Shown here one piece after another: positions 35,404 through 44,934 of a DNA stretch of 64,000 nt. Position numbers and translations under genes: made by a program. The first letter of the stretch is position 1. Each line of letters starts with the position of its first letter. This DNA is from Sesamum alatum (lineage: Eukaryota > Streptophyta > Magnoliopsida > Lamiales > Pedaliaceae): positions 33,979,966 through 34,043,965 of the forward strand of contig JACGWO010000001.1 in NCBI GenBank assembly GCA_034509735.1, read 5' to 3'. Under the pieces are notes generated by a model. The model worked only from the letters and a program-made list of their open reading frames with translations, was not told the DNA's origin and made no database searches.

Positions 35404-36509
35404 ACTAGGTACAAATTAACCTGCTCTAATTCTATGCTAATGGTATCACTAATTACTAAAGTGGCGGATCCTACTGCTTCTGCCGAGATGGCCTTGCCAT
35501 TTCCGAGCTTCAGGATCATGTCCCCGCTACTTAGTTTTCTGCTTCTTTTCAGCACCTGCAAATCATTGCAAATGTGAGCTCCACAGCCGGTATCCAATAC
35601 CCAAGAGGTAGAATTAGTGACCATGTTAACCTCAATCACAAATATACCTTGGTTTGAGAAGAGTTTGGGGCACTCTCTCTTCCAATGCCCTTTCTCACGG
35701 CAGTTGATACATATGTCATATGCCTTTGACTGTTGCTTGGAGACAACCTTTCCCTTTCCTTTGCCTTTCCCCTCTTTGGCAATGGGAACACTCTGAGTGT
35801 TCGTAGCTGCTATGACGGCTTTTCCCTTCCCCTTCTTCTTTTTCCAACGTCCGGCACCCTTGCCTTTCGTCTTGGAAGTTGAAGCACCTCCAAACAATAC
35901 CGAAGGCGTGGACTTCTTAGTCGTTGCCTCGTATTGCACCAACATATTGATCAACTCATGAATGCCCTTCTCAAGTGTATTCATGTTATAGTTGACGATA
36001 AATTGGTCGAAGGAGGGTGGGAGTGACTGAAGGATCACATCTATGTACGTTTCGTTATCGAGACCTGCCTTTAGGTCCTCGAGCTTTTCCACTAGGGTAA
36101 GCATTTTAACCCCATGCTCTTGTACAGAGGATCCTTCTGTCATTTTAGTTCCAAAGAACGCCTTGGTCGCGACATACCTAGTATGCCGGTCCGGGACTGC
36201 ATAGCAATCCTTAAGGCGAGCCATAATGGAAGGGACATCGTCTAGCCTTTCATATTGCTTCTGAATCTCATTGGTCATCGAAGCAAGTATGATGCTACGG
36301 ACCTTCCCGTTATCCTTATGCCAAGTCTCGAACGTCTCACGTTCTTCTGGCGTGGATCCTTCCGGTAAGGTCCTAGGGAGAGGCTCGTCCATGACGTAGC
36401 CTTGGTTCTCGTAATCTAGGACTATCCTGAGATTGCGCAACCAGTCGTTGTAATTTGTTCCATTGAATTTGTTTGTCTCAAGAATGGTTGATAGTGGGTT
36501 CTTAGACAT
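35400..36509 (-). CDS. Element G gag and protease (369 codons)
   Basis: Starts at the conserved gag Met, MSKNPLSTILETNKFNG. It has the UBN2-type gag domain, a Lys/Gly-rich linker, the zinc knuckle CINCREKGHWKREC and protease WVLDTGCGAHICN. It is uninterrupted until a frameshift at about 35418, after which integrase continues in the overlapping frame. With B and D nearby broken, this is one of the two best kept gag genes in the window. Whether it is expressed is unknown. Confidence 0.85.
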   Translation of the reverse strand: MSKNPLSTILETNKFNGTNYNDWLRNLRIVLDYENQGYVMDEPLPRTLPEGSTPEERETFETWHKDNGKVRSIILASMTNEIQKQYERLDDVPSIMARLKDCYAVPDRHTRYVATKAFFGTKMTEGSSVQEHGVKMLTLVEKLEDLKAGLDNETYIDVILQSLPPSFDQFIVNYNMNTLEKGIHELINMLVQYEATTKKSTPSVLFGGASTSKTKGKGAGRWKKKKGKGKAVIAATNTQSVPIAKEGKGKGKGKVVSKQQSKAYDICINCREKGHWKRECPKLFSNQGIFVIEVNMVTNSTSWVLDTGCGAHICNDLQVLKRSRKLSSGDMILKLGNGKAISAEAVGSATLVISDTISIELEQVNLYLV

Positions 36510-38810
36510 TTTAAAAATCTATATGTAGAAAAACAACGCGCGATCAGCAGAAAGTAAAGACGGTGGTTTGATAAAAAATAATTAAATGCTTGGTCTTTAG
36601 TCATTTAATCCTCCCACTATTTATACGAAAACACGGTACTCTCAAACGTGATTTTTGGGAAATCCTTTCCTAGTGGGCTTGGGATCCACAGCGATTTTTC
36701 TCATACCCCGCTTTTACGATTCGCATGGAAAAGATCCTGTGGGAGGTATTCCATACCATTCTCGTTCCACGAGATTCCCAAGATTATTGCCTCACCCTTT
36801 TGCATGATTCCGAGGACTCCAAGCGAATCATGCTAATTGGGCGTTAGACCCGACCCAATCGACCGAGCCATGGACCCACTAGTACCCCCACGACTCGTGA
36901 GACAGGTAACAGCAGCCCATTTTTCGTTCATGACATAGTGCAGCTTCTTTTAAGTACAATAACGTGCCACGACTCGTGAGACCACGCTATTGACCTAAAA
37001 CAGCTTCCTCACTGTGCCACGGATTGGAAGGCATGGACAAACTCCTAGAGTTCATGTCCACTTTATCTAGGGTCTAATATTTCAACATTGGTCCAACCAA
37101 TGTGAGAGTAGTGAATGACCGAGATCTCATAATATATCCATACATTCATCCATAATGCATAAATAAAATCCATCCATAGCAGTTATATGATAAATAAAAG
37201 CCATTCATCCATCATAATAACCACATGCAAAATTAAAGCCTAGCACGCCCCTGTTGGATGATCACGAGCCCGAATCCTATGCGATCCACTGAGCCCGCAG
37301 TGGATCTATGGTCAATCTAGGGTTGGTCCTATACTATTACAATAATAGTAACCCAATCATCATGCTGATGGGCCTTGGTCTCTTTTTCTCTTTCTTCACT
37401 TCATGGAAAACGCCAAGGGACCTCCGGTCTGGGCTCTCCATGTGGTCCTTCCTTCTACTCCACCAATTACAAAAAATGGAAACCTCACTCCTAGTCTACT
37501 CTCATTACATATTAAAAAATAGAAACCCCAGCGAAAACCCGGGGGGAGTACATAAGGAGGGAGGTAGAAAGCCTTATTATTCCATGGCACTAGAAAGAGA
37601 GAAGGAGAAAGCAGTTAAAGAGGCACACAGGCCCAACAGAAAATTAAACCATACATCCGGTCTAGGGCTCGTGATCATCCATTTCCATCCAACACACATA
37701 ATCACATGATCTAATCACATAATTACAATATACCAATAATTCATGATTTCCAATCATAATAATCCAAAACAGAAATAAATGATCATGTGCGCAACGTGTG
37801 AAAAAATAAAACACAAATATTGGTAATAATATTTTTCTCGTTTTAGGAAAACCTTTCCTCATTATTTTAAGTAAAATAACCCCGGGATTCCAAATCCAAT
37901 TTATTTTACTCCTAAAATAATGTCTTTAGGAATTTAGGCAAAATTGAACCCAAAAAACGAATTTTCAGAATTAATTCAAAATTAAAACTGAAAAGTAAAT
38001 AAATAAAAAAAAAGATAAAATAATACTAGGGTTCCAAAAAACCCTAGCTGCAGCAGCCACCGGCCGCCGCCACCGGCAGCAGCCGGCCGGCCGTGCGCGC
38101 AGGGCAGCAGGCCCAGCCTGCCGCCCCTGCGCGCGCGCAGGCCCCTTGCCTGCGTGCGCGCGCGCCTGGCCGGCAGCGCGCGCTGCGCGGCCTGGTGTTC
38201 CGGCAGGCCGTCGCGCGCGCAGGCTCCTCTGCCTCGCGCGCGCAGGCTCCTCTGCCTCGCGCGCGCCGGCCTGCTGGTCGCCAGCCGCATGCCTGCGTTG
38301 TGCGCAGTGCTCGCGCGCGCAGACGCGCACTGGGCACGCCCGCCGGGCGCGCACGCGCAGACGCCTCCGTCTGCGTGCGCGCGCACCTGGCAGCGCGCCT
38401 GGTGCCGTCCGCGCGCGGGCTCTCCGCCCGACAGCCTTGCGCGCGCAGACACCCTCGTCTGCCCGCGCGCGCGGCTGGAGGCGCCCCCTTGCGCGCGCGC
38501 TGCCCCTGCGCGACCGGCTGGGCGGGCGCGCGCAGGCTACCCTTGCCTGCGCGCGTCTGCCCTGCCGGCAGCGCTTGGCTGCGCGCGGCCAGCCTTCCCG
38601 GCTGGCCGGCTGTGGCGTTTCTCGTTTTCAGTTCAAATTTTCCCCCCGTTTCCCAAGAAAAATAGAAAAATACCAATATTCAGAATTTCACACGAATTAA
38701 AAGCAATAAAAAAACATGCTTTAATAATCAAGAAAATCAAGATTCAATTAAAACATGCTCAAAACACGTTTCATGCTTAAAACGCACATAAACCCTAGGC
38801 CTATACACCG
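36510..38810 (-). other. Element G untranslated leader
   Basis: A 2.3-kb leader collinear with that of A (46941-49122). It holds the duplicated palindrome (36889-36904 and 36967-36983), the block near 37255-37330 conserved with Fam2, AT-rich sequence and a CpG island (38044-38620). No credible gene; the long Arg/Ala/Pro-rich frames on both strands are GC-repeat artefacts. Confidence 0.82.
38044..38620. other. CpG-rich island in element G leader
   Basis: About 580 bp of GCGCGC-rich sequence, with hairpin units such as GCGCAGGC pairing with GCCTGCGC (near 38537-38555) and a tandem duplication of a GCAGGCTCCTCTGCCTCGC unit near 38218-38262. It is homologous to A's island but longer, so it gains and loses repeat units. 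Confidence 0.85.
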
Positions 38811-38829
38811 AACCGGGCTCTGATACCAC
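38811..38829 (-). other. Primer-binding site of element G
   Basis: The transcript sense reads GTGGTATCAGAGCCCGGTT directly after the 5' LTR end. It is the initiator-Met tRNA type. Confidence 0.88.
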
Positions 38830-40544
38830 TGAAAGGAATTGTGGATCGTCCCGGGAAAAGCGCGAATGCGGAAGCGCGGTAAAATTAAAAAATAAATGCA
38901 GAATTTAAACATGCTTTAAATTCAAGAACACGTTTCAAAGGGTGTGCCTTTGAAATTCCCGGGTGTTCGGTGTATCTCATGAATAATAAAACATAAAAGA
39001 ATCATGGAGGCCATAGGGTTGAAAATTAAAACGGACGAAAATCATAAACGAGACCTACCCGTTGTCGTTTTCGTCTTCAACGGCTACACGCGTTGTTCCC
39101 CGTTTTGCACCAAGATCTTGTTCTTGAGACCCTCCAAATCGTGACACACGATCCACCCACGTATCTTGCACGTCGTGCTAGCAACGAACAAGTTTATATT
39201 TTGGAGTGGATGAATCAACGACACGTTATGAATTAACGGTATTGATTCATCAAGTTCTAATGTTCCAAGAACAAGAGAACAAAGAAAATAATTTTCTTTG
39301 GAGTGTGTGAAAGAGAGAGGGCGGACGAGATAGAGGGAGAGAGAGCCGAGTTGTGTGTGTGTGTTGTGTGTGTTGGAATTTCATCATTATTCAACTTGTA
39401 GGATGCTAGGGGTTTATATAGAAGAGGAGTTTAATCCTCTTTAAACTCCTCTTTTTAAGAACTCTAATTTGACTAGGATTTTGACCTAATCATTCCTTCA
39501 CTCCAATATTTAATTCCTAATTAAATATCTAAATGTGTGTGGATAGTGTGTGACTCTTTAGGTTCACCTTTCAGCTAGACTTGGTCGGATTCCTAGAATC
39601 CTTCCGTTACCATGGGTGGCCATCTAGCAACGGTCCATGGCACTAGAGACTAGGTGAAATATTCAGGGATGAACATTTAGGCTTTAACAGTACACTTGTC
39701 CTTCTGTCTTCGGTCTCATCACTTAGAGTCTAGGGCACGGAAAATGCAGGTACCCATTTTGGACCTAAGTGTTGGTCTGTCCTCACTAAACGCCGCAAGA
39801 GAATCCTTCCCTTCTGTTCAGTCACTGTGGCCACAGTTTTAGGGACAAGACCTAGAGTATACATGAGACTCAACTGCCAAAACCTATTGACAGGAGACAG
39901 ATCCTTTCTTGGAAACTACTGTCACTTTGCACACCAGAACTGCACTAGACATGGCTTATGACTACCAAAGAGAATTCTGGCAATCTCTCACCATATCTAA
40001 GATACAGCCCTGATGTACAGGTAAACTCAGCAATTCCTCAAGTCAAAGGACTTGACCTGTACCGTTGGAACCGGGAATACACGTCATACCTTGCTGACCA
40101 TACTCAAGGTCCTCCGTAAGACGGTTCCCGCGAGTCACCTCAGTCAGCTGCGTCCTCGCATGCTAACCCACTAATACTGCTTAGACGACCCTCGTCACCC
40201 GTCGATGAAACACGACAGCAGGTGCTTAGTGCAAGTCTCAAATGGAATCCCGGTACCCATTTTCGGGATTCCTTGACTTGGAGATTTCCGGACTGATTCG
40301 GGAAGACTGATTCCATGGACCTACCTCCAAGCGTAGTCCCAGTCCCCAAAATTGATTCTCAGTCCGTGGGCTTTGTTTGCGTAGTGAACAGATGTGGAAA
40401 ACAAATATAAGTGAACACAAACAAAGTGATGCCAAATGAAATTCACTTCTTTATTCATTAATGATTTATCAAACACCTATAATTGTCTAGACATAGGTTA
40501 CATATACCCGCCAAAATTGGCTTACATGGTCACCTATTCTAACA
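38830..40544 (-). repeat. Element G 5' LTR with promoter deletion
   Basis: A Fam1 LTR from TGAAAGGAATT to CCTATTCTAACA, only 1715 bp because about 270 bp are missing near 39492. The deletion removes most of the W-box cluster and U3 hairpins upstream of the TATA box (complement at 39413-39420). The U5 hairpin arms TTTCAAAGG and CCTTTGAAA are at about 38934-38956. Confidence 0.9.
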
Positions 40545-41617
40545 GTCATACAGGGATATGATTTCACCAAGAATGAGTCCGATCCTTGTGTATACAAGAA
40601 GATCAGTGGGAGCTCAGTTGCGTTTCTGGTGCTTTACGTGGATGACATCTTGCTCATTGGGAATGACGCTAAGATATTGGGTACCACTAAAGCTTGGTTG
40701 TCAACGCAATTCTCCATAAAGGATATGGGCGAGGCATCCTACCTCCTTGGCATCAAGATCTACAGGGATAGGTCTAGAAGGATGTTAGGAATGGCCCAGT
40801 CCTCGTACATTGAGAAAGTCTTGAAGAGATTCAAGATGGAGAACTCAAAACGAGGATTCCTTCCAATGAGGCATTGAATTAAGTTATCCAAGAAGCAGTC
40901 TCCTAAGACTGATGAGGAGGTTTAAAGGATGTTGGACATCCCCTATGCTTCAGCCGTAGGCAGCATACAGTATGCCGTTCAATGCACTAGACCTGATGTG
41001 GCTTTCGCTTTGAGCATAACAAGTTGATATCAGTCGTGTGCCAGGAGGCACACTGGAGTGCAGTCAAGACTACCCTGAAGTACCTAAAAAGGACTAAGGA
41101 CATGTTCTTGATCTACGGCGGTGGAGAGTTGATACTGGAAGGCTATAGCGACGCTAGCTTCCAGTCGGATGACAATGATGCCAAGTCTCAGTCTGGTTAT
41201 GTGATCAGACTTAATGGTGGCGTGGTCGCTTGGAAGAGTTCCAAGCAGGCTACCACGGCGGACTCCACCACTGAGTCTGAATACATAGCAGCTTCGGAAG
41301 CTGCTAAGAAGGCGGTTTGGATGAAGAGCTATATCCAAGAGTTGGGTGTAGTACCTAGCATCGCTGAGCCAGTGGTTATCTTCTGCGATAACAACGGGGC
41401 TATAGCGCAAGCAAAGGAACCGAGATCTCATCACCGATCCAAGCATATTCTTTGACGCTACCATCTGCTCCGAGAGATGGTTAGTAGGGGTGACGTTCGG
41501 ATGGACCAAGTCAGCTCCGCAGAAAACATAGTAGATCCACTTACTAAGCCCATGTCGCAAGTTGCCCATACTCAACATCTGGATAAGATGGGTTTGAGGT
41601 CAATGGGTGATTGACTT
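40545..41617 (+). pseudogene. Element H reverse transcriptase and RNase H, 3' part
   Basis: Plus-strand Fam2 pol from the middle of RT onward. It has LYVDDILLIG (catalytic YVDD intact), [21 protein letters not shown], then RNase [23 protein letters not shown] and [14 protein letters not shown], ending near HLDKMGLRSMGD. Stops occur at about 40875, 40922 and 41025, and the frame is lost at 41453. Everything upstream is cut off by element G. Confidence 0.88.
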
Positions 41618-41620
41618 TAG

Positions 41621-41634
41621 GTCAAGTGGGAGAT
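41621..41634 (+). other. Polypurine tract of element H
   Basis: GTCAAGTGGGAGAT directly before the LTR start TGTTAGAATAGG. Confidence 0.87.
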
Positions 41635-42032
41635 TGTTAGAATAGGTGACCAGAAAGCCAATAGGTTTGGCGATTTGTAACCTATCTGACAACTTGATGT
41701 AATTGTAATATTATTATGTGATGAATAAGATGAGTATTCGTCACCCATGGTACCTTCTTTGTTGCGCTCATCTTACATTTGTTAAAATAGTGTTTAACTT
41801 ATATCGAAACAAAGCCCACAGACCATGGATAACAACTCGTGCAGTTGGGCCACGCATTGGATGGTGGTCATGAAACCAACTGATTAAGAGTTGGGTCTGA
41901 AACGTTCCAAGTGGAGGACCTCGAGACAGGGCATCGAGAGTCCTATTGAGACTTGCGTCAAGAGTCGTGTTCATTGGATGAGTGCCGTGTTTCATCGGCG
42001 ACAAGCGTGGGACGCCTACACGATCTTGATGG
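41635..42032 (+). repeat. Element H 3' LTR, first part
   Basis: Starts TGTTAGAATAGGTGACCAG and is collinear with Fam2 LTRs to ACGATCTTGATGG, where B begins. The last five bases, GATGG, are the left TSD. Confidence 0.93.
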
Positions 42033-44541
42033 TGAAGGACAAGCGGGTCCGCCCGGGAGCGCGAGCGGAAGCGAGAAAAGCGAGAAAAGGTGCGTAAATT
42101 TAAATAAAATTCAAAATACGCGAATCCCAAGGGGTGTACCCTTGGGTGCTCAACCGGGCGTTCGAGGTAGGATGTGTAAATATTAAAACATATATTTAAA
42201 CATATAGGGCATAGATATACAAATGAAATCAATCAAAGCGTAATAAACCGTTACCTTTGATTGTTTAGCGTATGCTCCCGGCTACTAGCGTTGTTCCTTC
42301 TCCGGAATGCTCACGAAATCCAAACGTATGGATTCGCCAAAGGTGATCCACACCACACCGGAAGAAACACACGTTCTTCTTGCTAGAAAAGAACGGGTTT
42401 AGGAAGGAATCGGTTTAAGAGAAGAACACTATGAATTAGTGTTCTCTTAAACTTACTTTGTTCTTCTTCTTGATTCAAAATCAAGTGAAGAACACAAGTG
42501 TAAGAGAGGGAGGGAGCACGAAATTTTGAGAGAGAGGAGAGGATTTTTGAGGGTCTCAAGGCTTACGCCGCTCGTCTCTCTTCTGAAGCAAAGGAGTAGT
42601 CGGTAGGACATGTATTTCTATTACTATGAAATTCATAAATGAAGTTGCTTCTGACTATGTCGATGAAAAAGACTGAAATGGAACCAGGAAAACAGCCCAC
42701 CACTAGAACTTGCTTTGGTCTCCCTCCGCTCGCTCCCACCTGTCTTCTTCCCGCTATAGTGAGAGATCGATCTTTCACTTTCACTAATAGGAAATGTATT
42801 AAAAAAATCCATGAGATGCTTCCAGATCGACTGCAGCTGCTGCCTAAGGTAGCCCAGACTCAAGGCTTTGTCTCCCAATAGAAAGCCGGGCTCGATAAAT
42901 AGGAAGGATTTATAACTGCCAAAAAGATGAGGAATTAGGTTCGTGAGAGGGCTCTAGAAAGGCCTAAATTCTTCTTTTATTTTTTCGGTATGCCGCAATC
43001 ACGAAGGAAGCAAAATTAAACTATTCTTATTTTCGATTTCAAGTAATTAAAAGTCTCTTTTTCCTATAAAAAGATGAATAATGAATCACTTATGCTTGGT
43101 GTTGTGTATTCTAATATATATACATAATTAATGTGATTATTGGAATGTGTCTAGGTTCATCCAAGGATGTCTAGATTCATTTCAATCAATCACCATCAAT
43201 TCTTCAATCAAGCCTACCAAAATTTATGGTATGATCAAATCATACCAAAAGGGAAGAGCTTGATTGGAGTTGATTTGTCTCTTTCCAAAAGAGATAAGTC
43301 AACATACCACCTAGCATGAAACATGGCTGATTTTGCTTCCTCCAAGGGAGCGTGTCGGCCATGTTTAATTAAGGAAAGAAGTCCAACTTCTTCCCATTCT
43401 AAATTAGGAATTATTTCTCCTCTCGGGTATAATTTAATGGACCGGGTTTTATCGTAATCCAATTGCGACGAACCCAATATTAAATCTAATTTAATGTCCA
43501 CTAAAATTATTCCCGTTGATCTTTTAATCCAATTAAAAGATCCAACGTCTCAACATCTCAACTTTCCATATTTAATCGAAAATCCAATTTACCGATTAAA
43601 TGAAAGCCCGATACAATATCGGCCCGTCCATCCAATGGACTTTCCCTTAAGTAATCCAATTACTTATTTTATCCTTCGAGATTGACTCCAAGTCGATCTC
43701 TCAACCTCCTCGATGATTTGTATGTGACCCTTTAGGTTCACCCTCAGCTAGACTTGGGCCCGTGTCCCACAAGGGCCCGTTACCATGGGTGGCCGTCTAG
43801 CAACGGTCCATGGCACTAGAGACTAGGTGAATTGGCGTGAACATTTAGGCGCCGATTCCGTACGGGTACGATCCTTCCGTCTACCGTCTCCCGGCCTTAG
43901 TCTAGGGTATGGAATTGGGCGTCGGTTCCCATCCTTGACTAGGCATCTATGCTTAATACTCGAGACCACGTATGCTTCATTGCGTCGACACAGGAAACCA
44001 TTCCCTGTTCGACCAACCACTGTGGCCGCAGCTTCAAACAGCATGAACGTGTCTCCGAGTGCATAGGAGATACGTCTGTCACATACTGACAGGGGACGGA
44101 TCCTCTTCTTGGAATCCACCGTCCTCGCTACACATTCCGACTCCACTGGACAAGGCTTATGATAATCATCTTACAGAATGATTACCTCTTGCCAGATCCA
44201 AGATACAGCCGTCCTGTGCACGCGACTGCCATGATCCCTCAAGTCTGAGGATTACTCCCGTACTATCGGAACCGGGGAAAACCAATCATACCGACCAAGC
44301 CTCCAAGGCTACCATATGATGATCCCCGCGAGTCAGTCCAGTCGGCTCGACCCCAGTCGACCAACCCATCAAGATCGTGTAGGCGTCCCACGCCTGTCGC
44401 CGATGAAACACGGCACTCATCCAATGAACACGACTCTTGATGCAAGTCTTAATAGGACTCTCGATGCCCTGTCTCGAGGTCCTCGACTTGGAACGTTTCA
44501 GACCCAACTCTTAATCAGTTGGTTTCATGACCACCATCCAA
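42033..44541 (-). repeat. Element B 3' LTR with foreign insert, truncated
   Basis: Fam2 LTR sequence very close to B's 5' LTR, for example sharing the AAAGCGAGAAAAGGTGCG variant near 42080 and 60065. It is interrupted at 42550-43052 by non-LTR DNA and ends at 44541, where TCCAA is shared by both sides of a deletion into RNase H. Confidence 0.93.
42550..43052. other. Foreign insert inside B's 3' LTR, possibly organelle-derived
   Basis: About 500 bp with no match to any LTR or retroelement here. The 5' LTR runs straight across this point. I see no flanking duplication and no terminal repeats, which suits DNA captured during break repair. Its base composition and style (for example CGAGCCCGGCTTTCTATTGG on the minus strand) remind me of plant mitochondrial intergenic DNA. 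That is an impression, not an identification. The open frames on both strands have no motif I recognise. Confidence 0.6.
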
Positions 44542-44934
44542 CCGAACGTCAGTCCTGCTATCCATCTCTCTAAGTAGATGGTAGCGTCTAAGAATATGCT
44601 TGGATCGTGATGAGATCTCGGTTCCTTTGCTAGCGCTATCGCCCCGTTGTTATCATGAAAGATAATTACAGGCTTAGCAATGCTAGGTACTACATCCAAC
44701 CCTTGGATGTAGCTCATCAACCAAACCACTCCTTAGCAGCTTCCAAAGCCGCTATGTATTCAAAACTCTATGGTGGAGTCCGTCGTGGTAGCCTATTTGG
44801 AACCCTTCCAAGTAACCACGCCACCATTAAGTCTGAACACATAACCAGATTGAGACTTGGCATCATCGTCATCCGACTGGAAGCTAGCGTCGCTGTAGCC
44901 TTCCAGTATCAACTCTCCACCGCCGTAGATCAAG
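44542..44934 (-). pseudogene. Element B RNase H remnant left of insertion A
   Basis: Encodes, on the minus strand, the [12 protein letters not shown] and AKSQSGYVF region and a VIFHDNNGAIA piece, with frame breaks. It shares distinctive changes with F (for example CAAAACTCTATGGTGG near 44760 and 30693). It continues at 55185 across element A. Confidence 0.87.

Larger units (their letters stand above)
32112..40544 (-). mobile_element. Element G: Fam1 copia element, 3' LTR truncated
   Basis: A minus-strand element with a 5' LTR at 38830-40544, PBS, long leader, gag, protease, integrase, RT, RNase H and PPT, but only the last 684 bp (plus-strand sense) of its 3' LTR. The right flank (GTCAT at 40545) is RT of plus-strand element H, so G was inserted in H. 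The left flank is element F and not H, so a deletion or ectopic exchange took G's LTR end and the left half of H. Pol has two internal deletions and frameshifts. Confidence 0.9.
40545..42032 (+). mobile_element. Element H: Fam2 copia element, left part
   Basis: Pol 3' end, PPT (41621-41634) and the first 398 bp of the 3' LTR (41635-42032), up to the insertion of element B. The LTR resumes at 62252 after the second TSD copy. H is therefore older than both G and B. Confidence 0.9.

Noticed and set aside
38044..38676. Long Arg/Ala/Pro-rich open frames on both strands of the CpG islands
   Set aside because: GCGCGC repeats lack stop codons in several frames at once. The frames are not kept between A, G and E and show no family similarity.
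42563..42881. Small overlapping frames in the foreign insert of B's LTR
   Set aside because: No motif, frames on both strands and no start context. The insert may be organelle spacer DNA.
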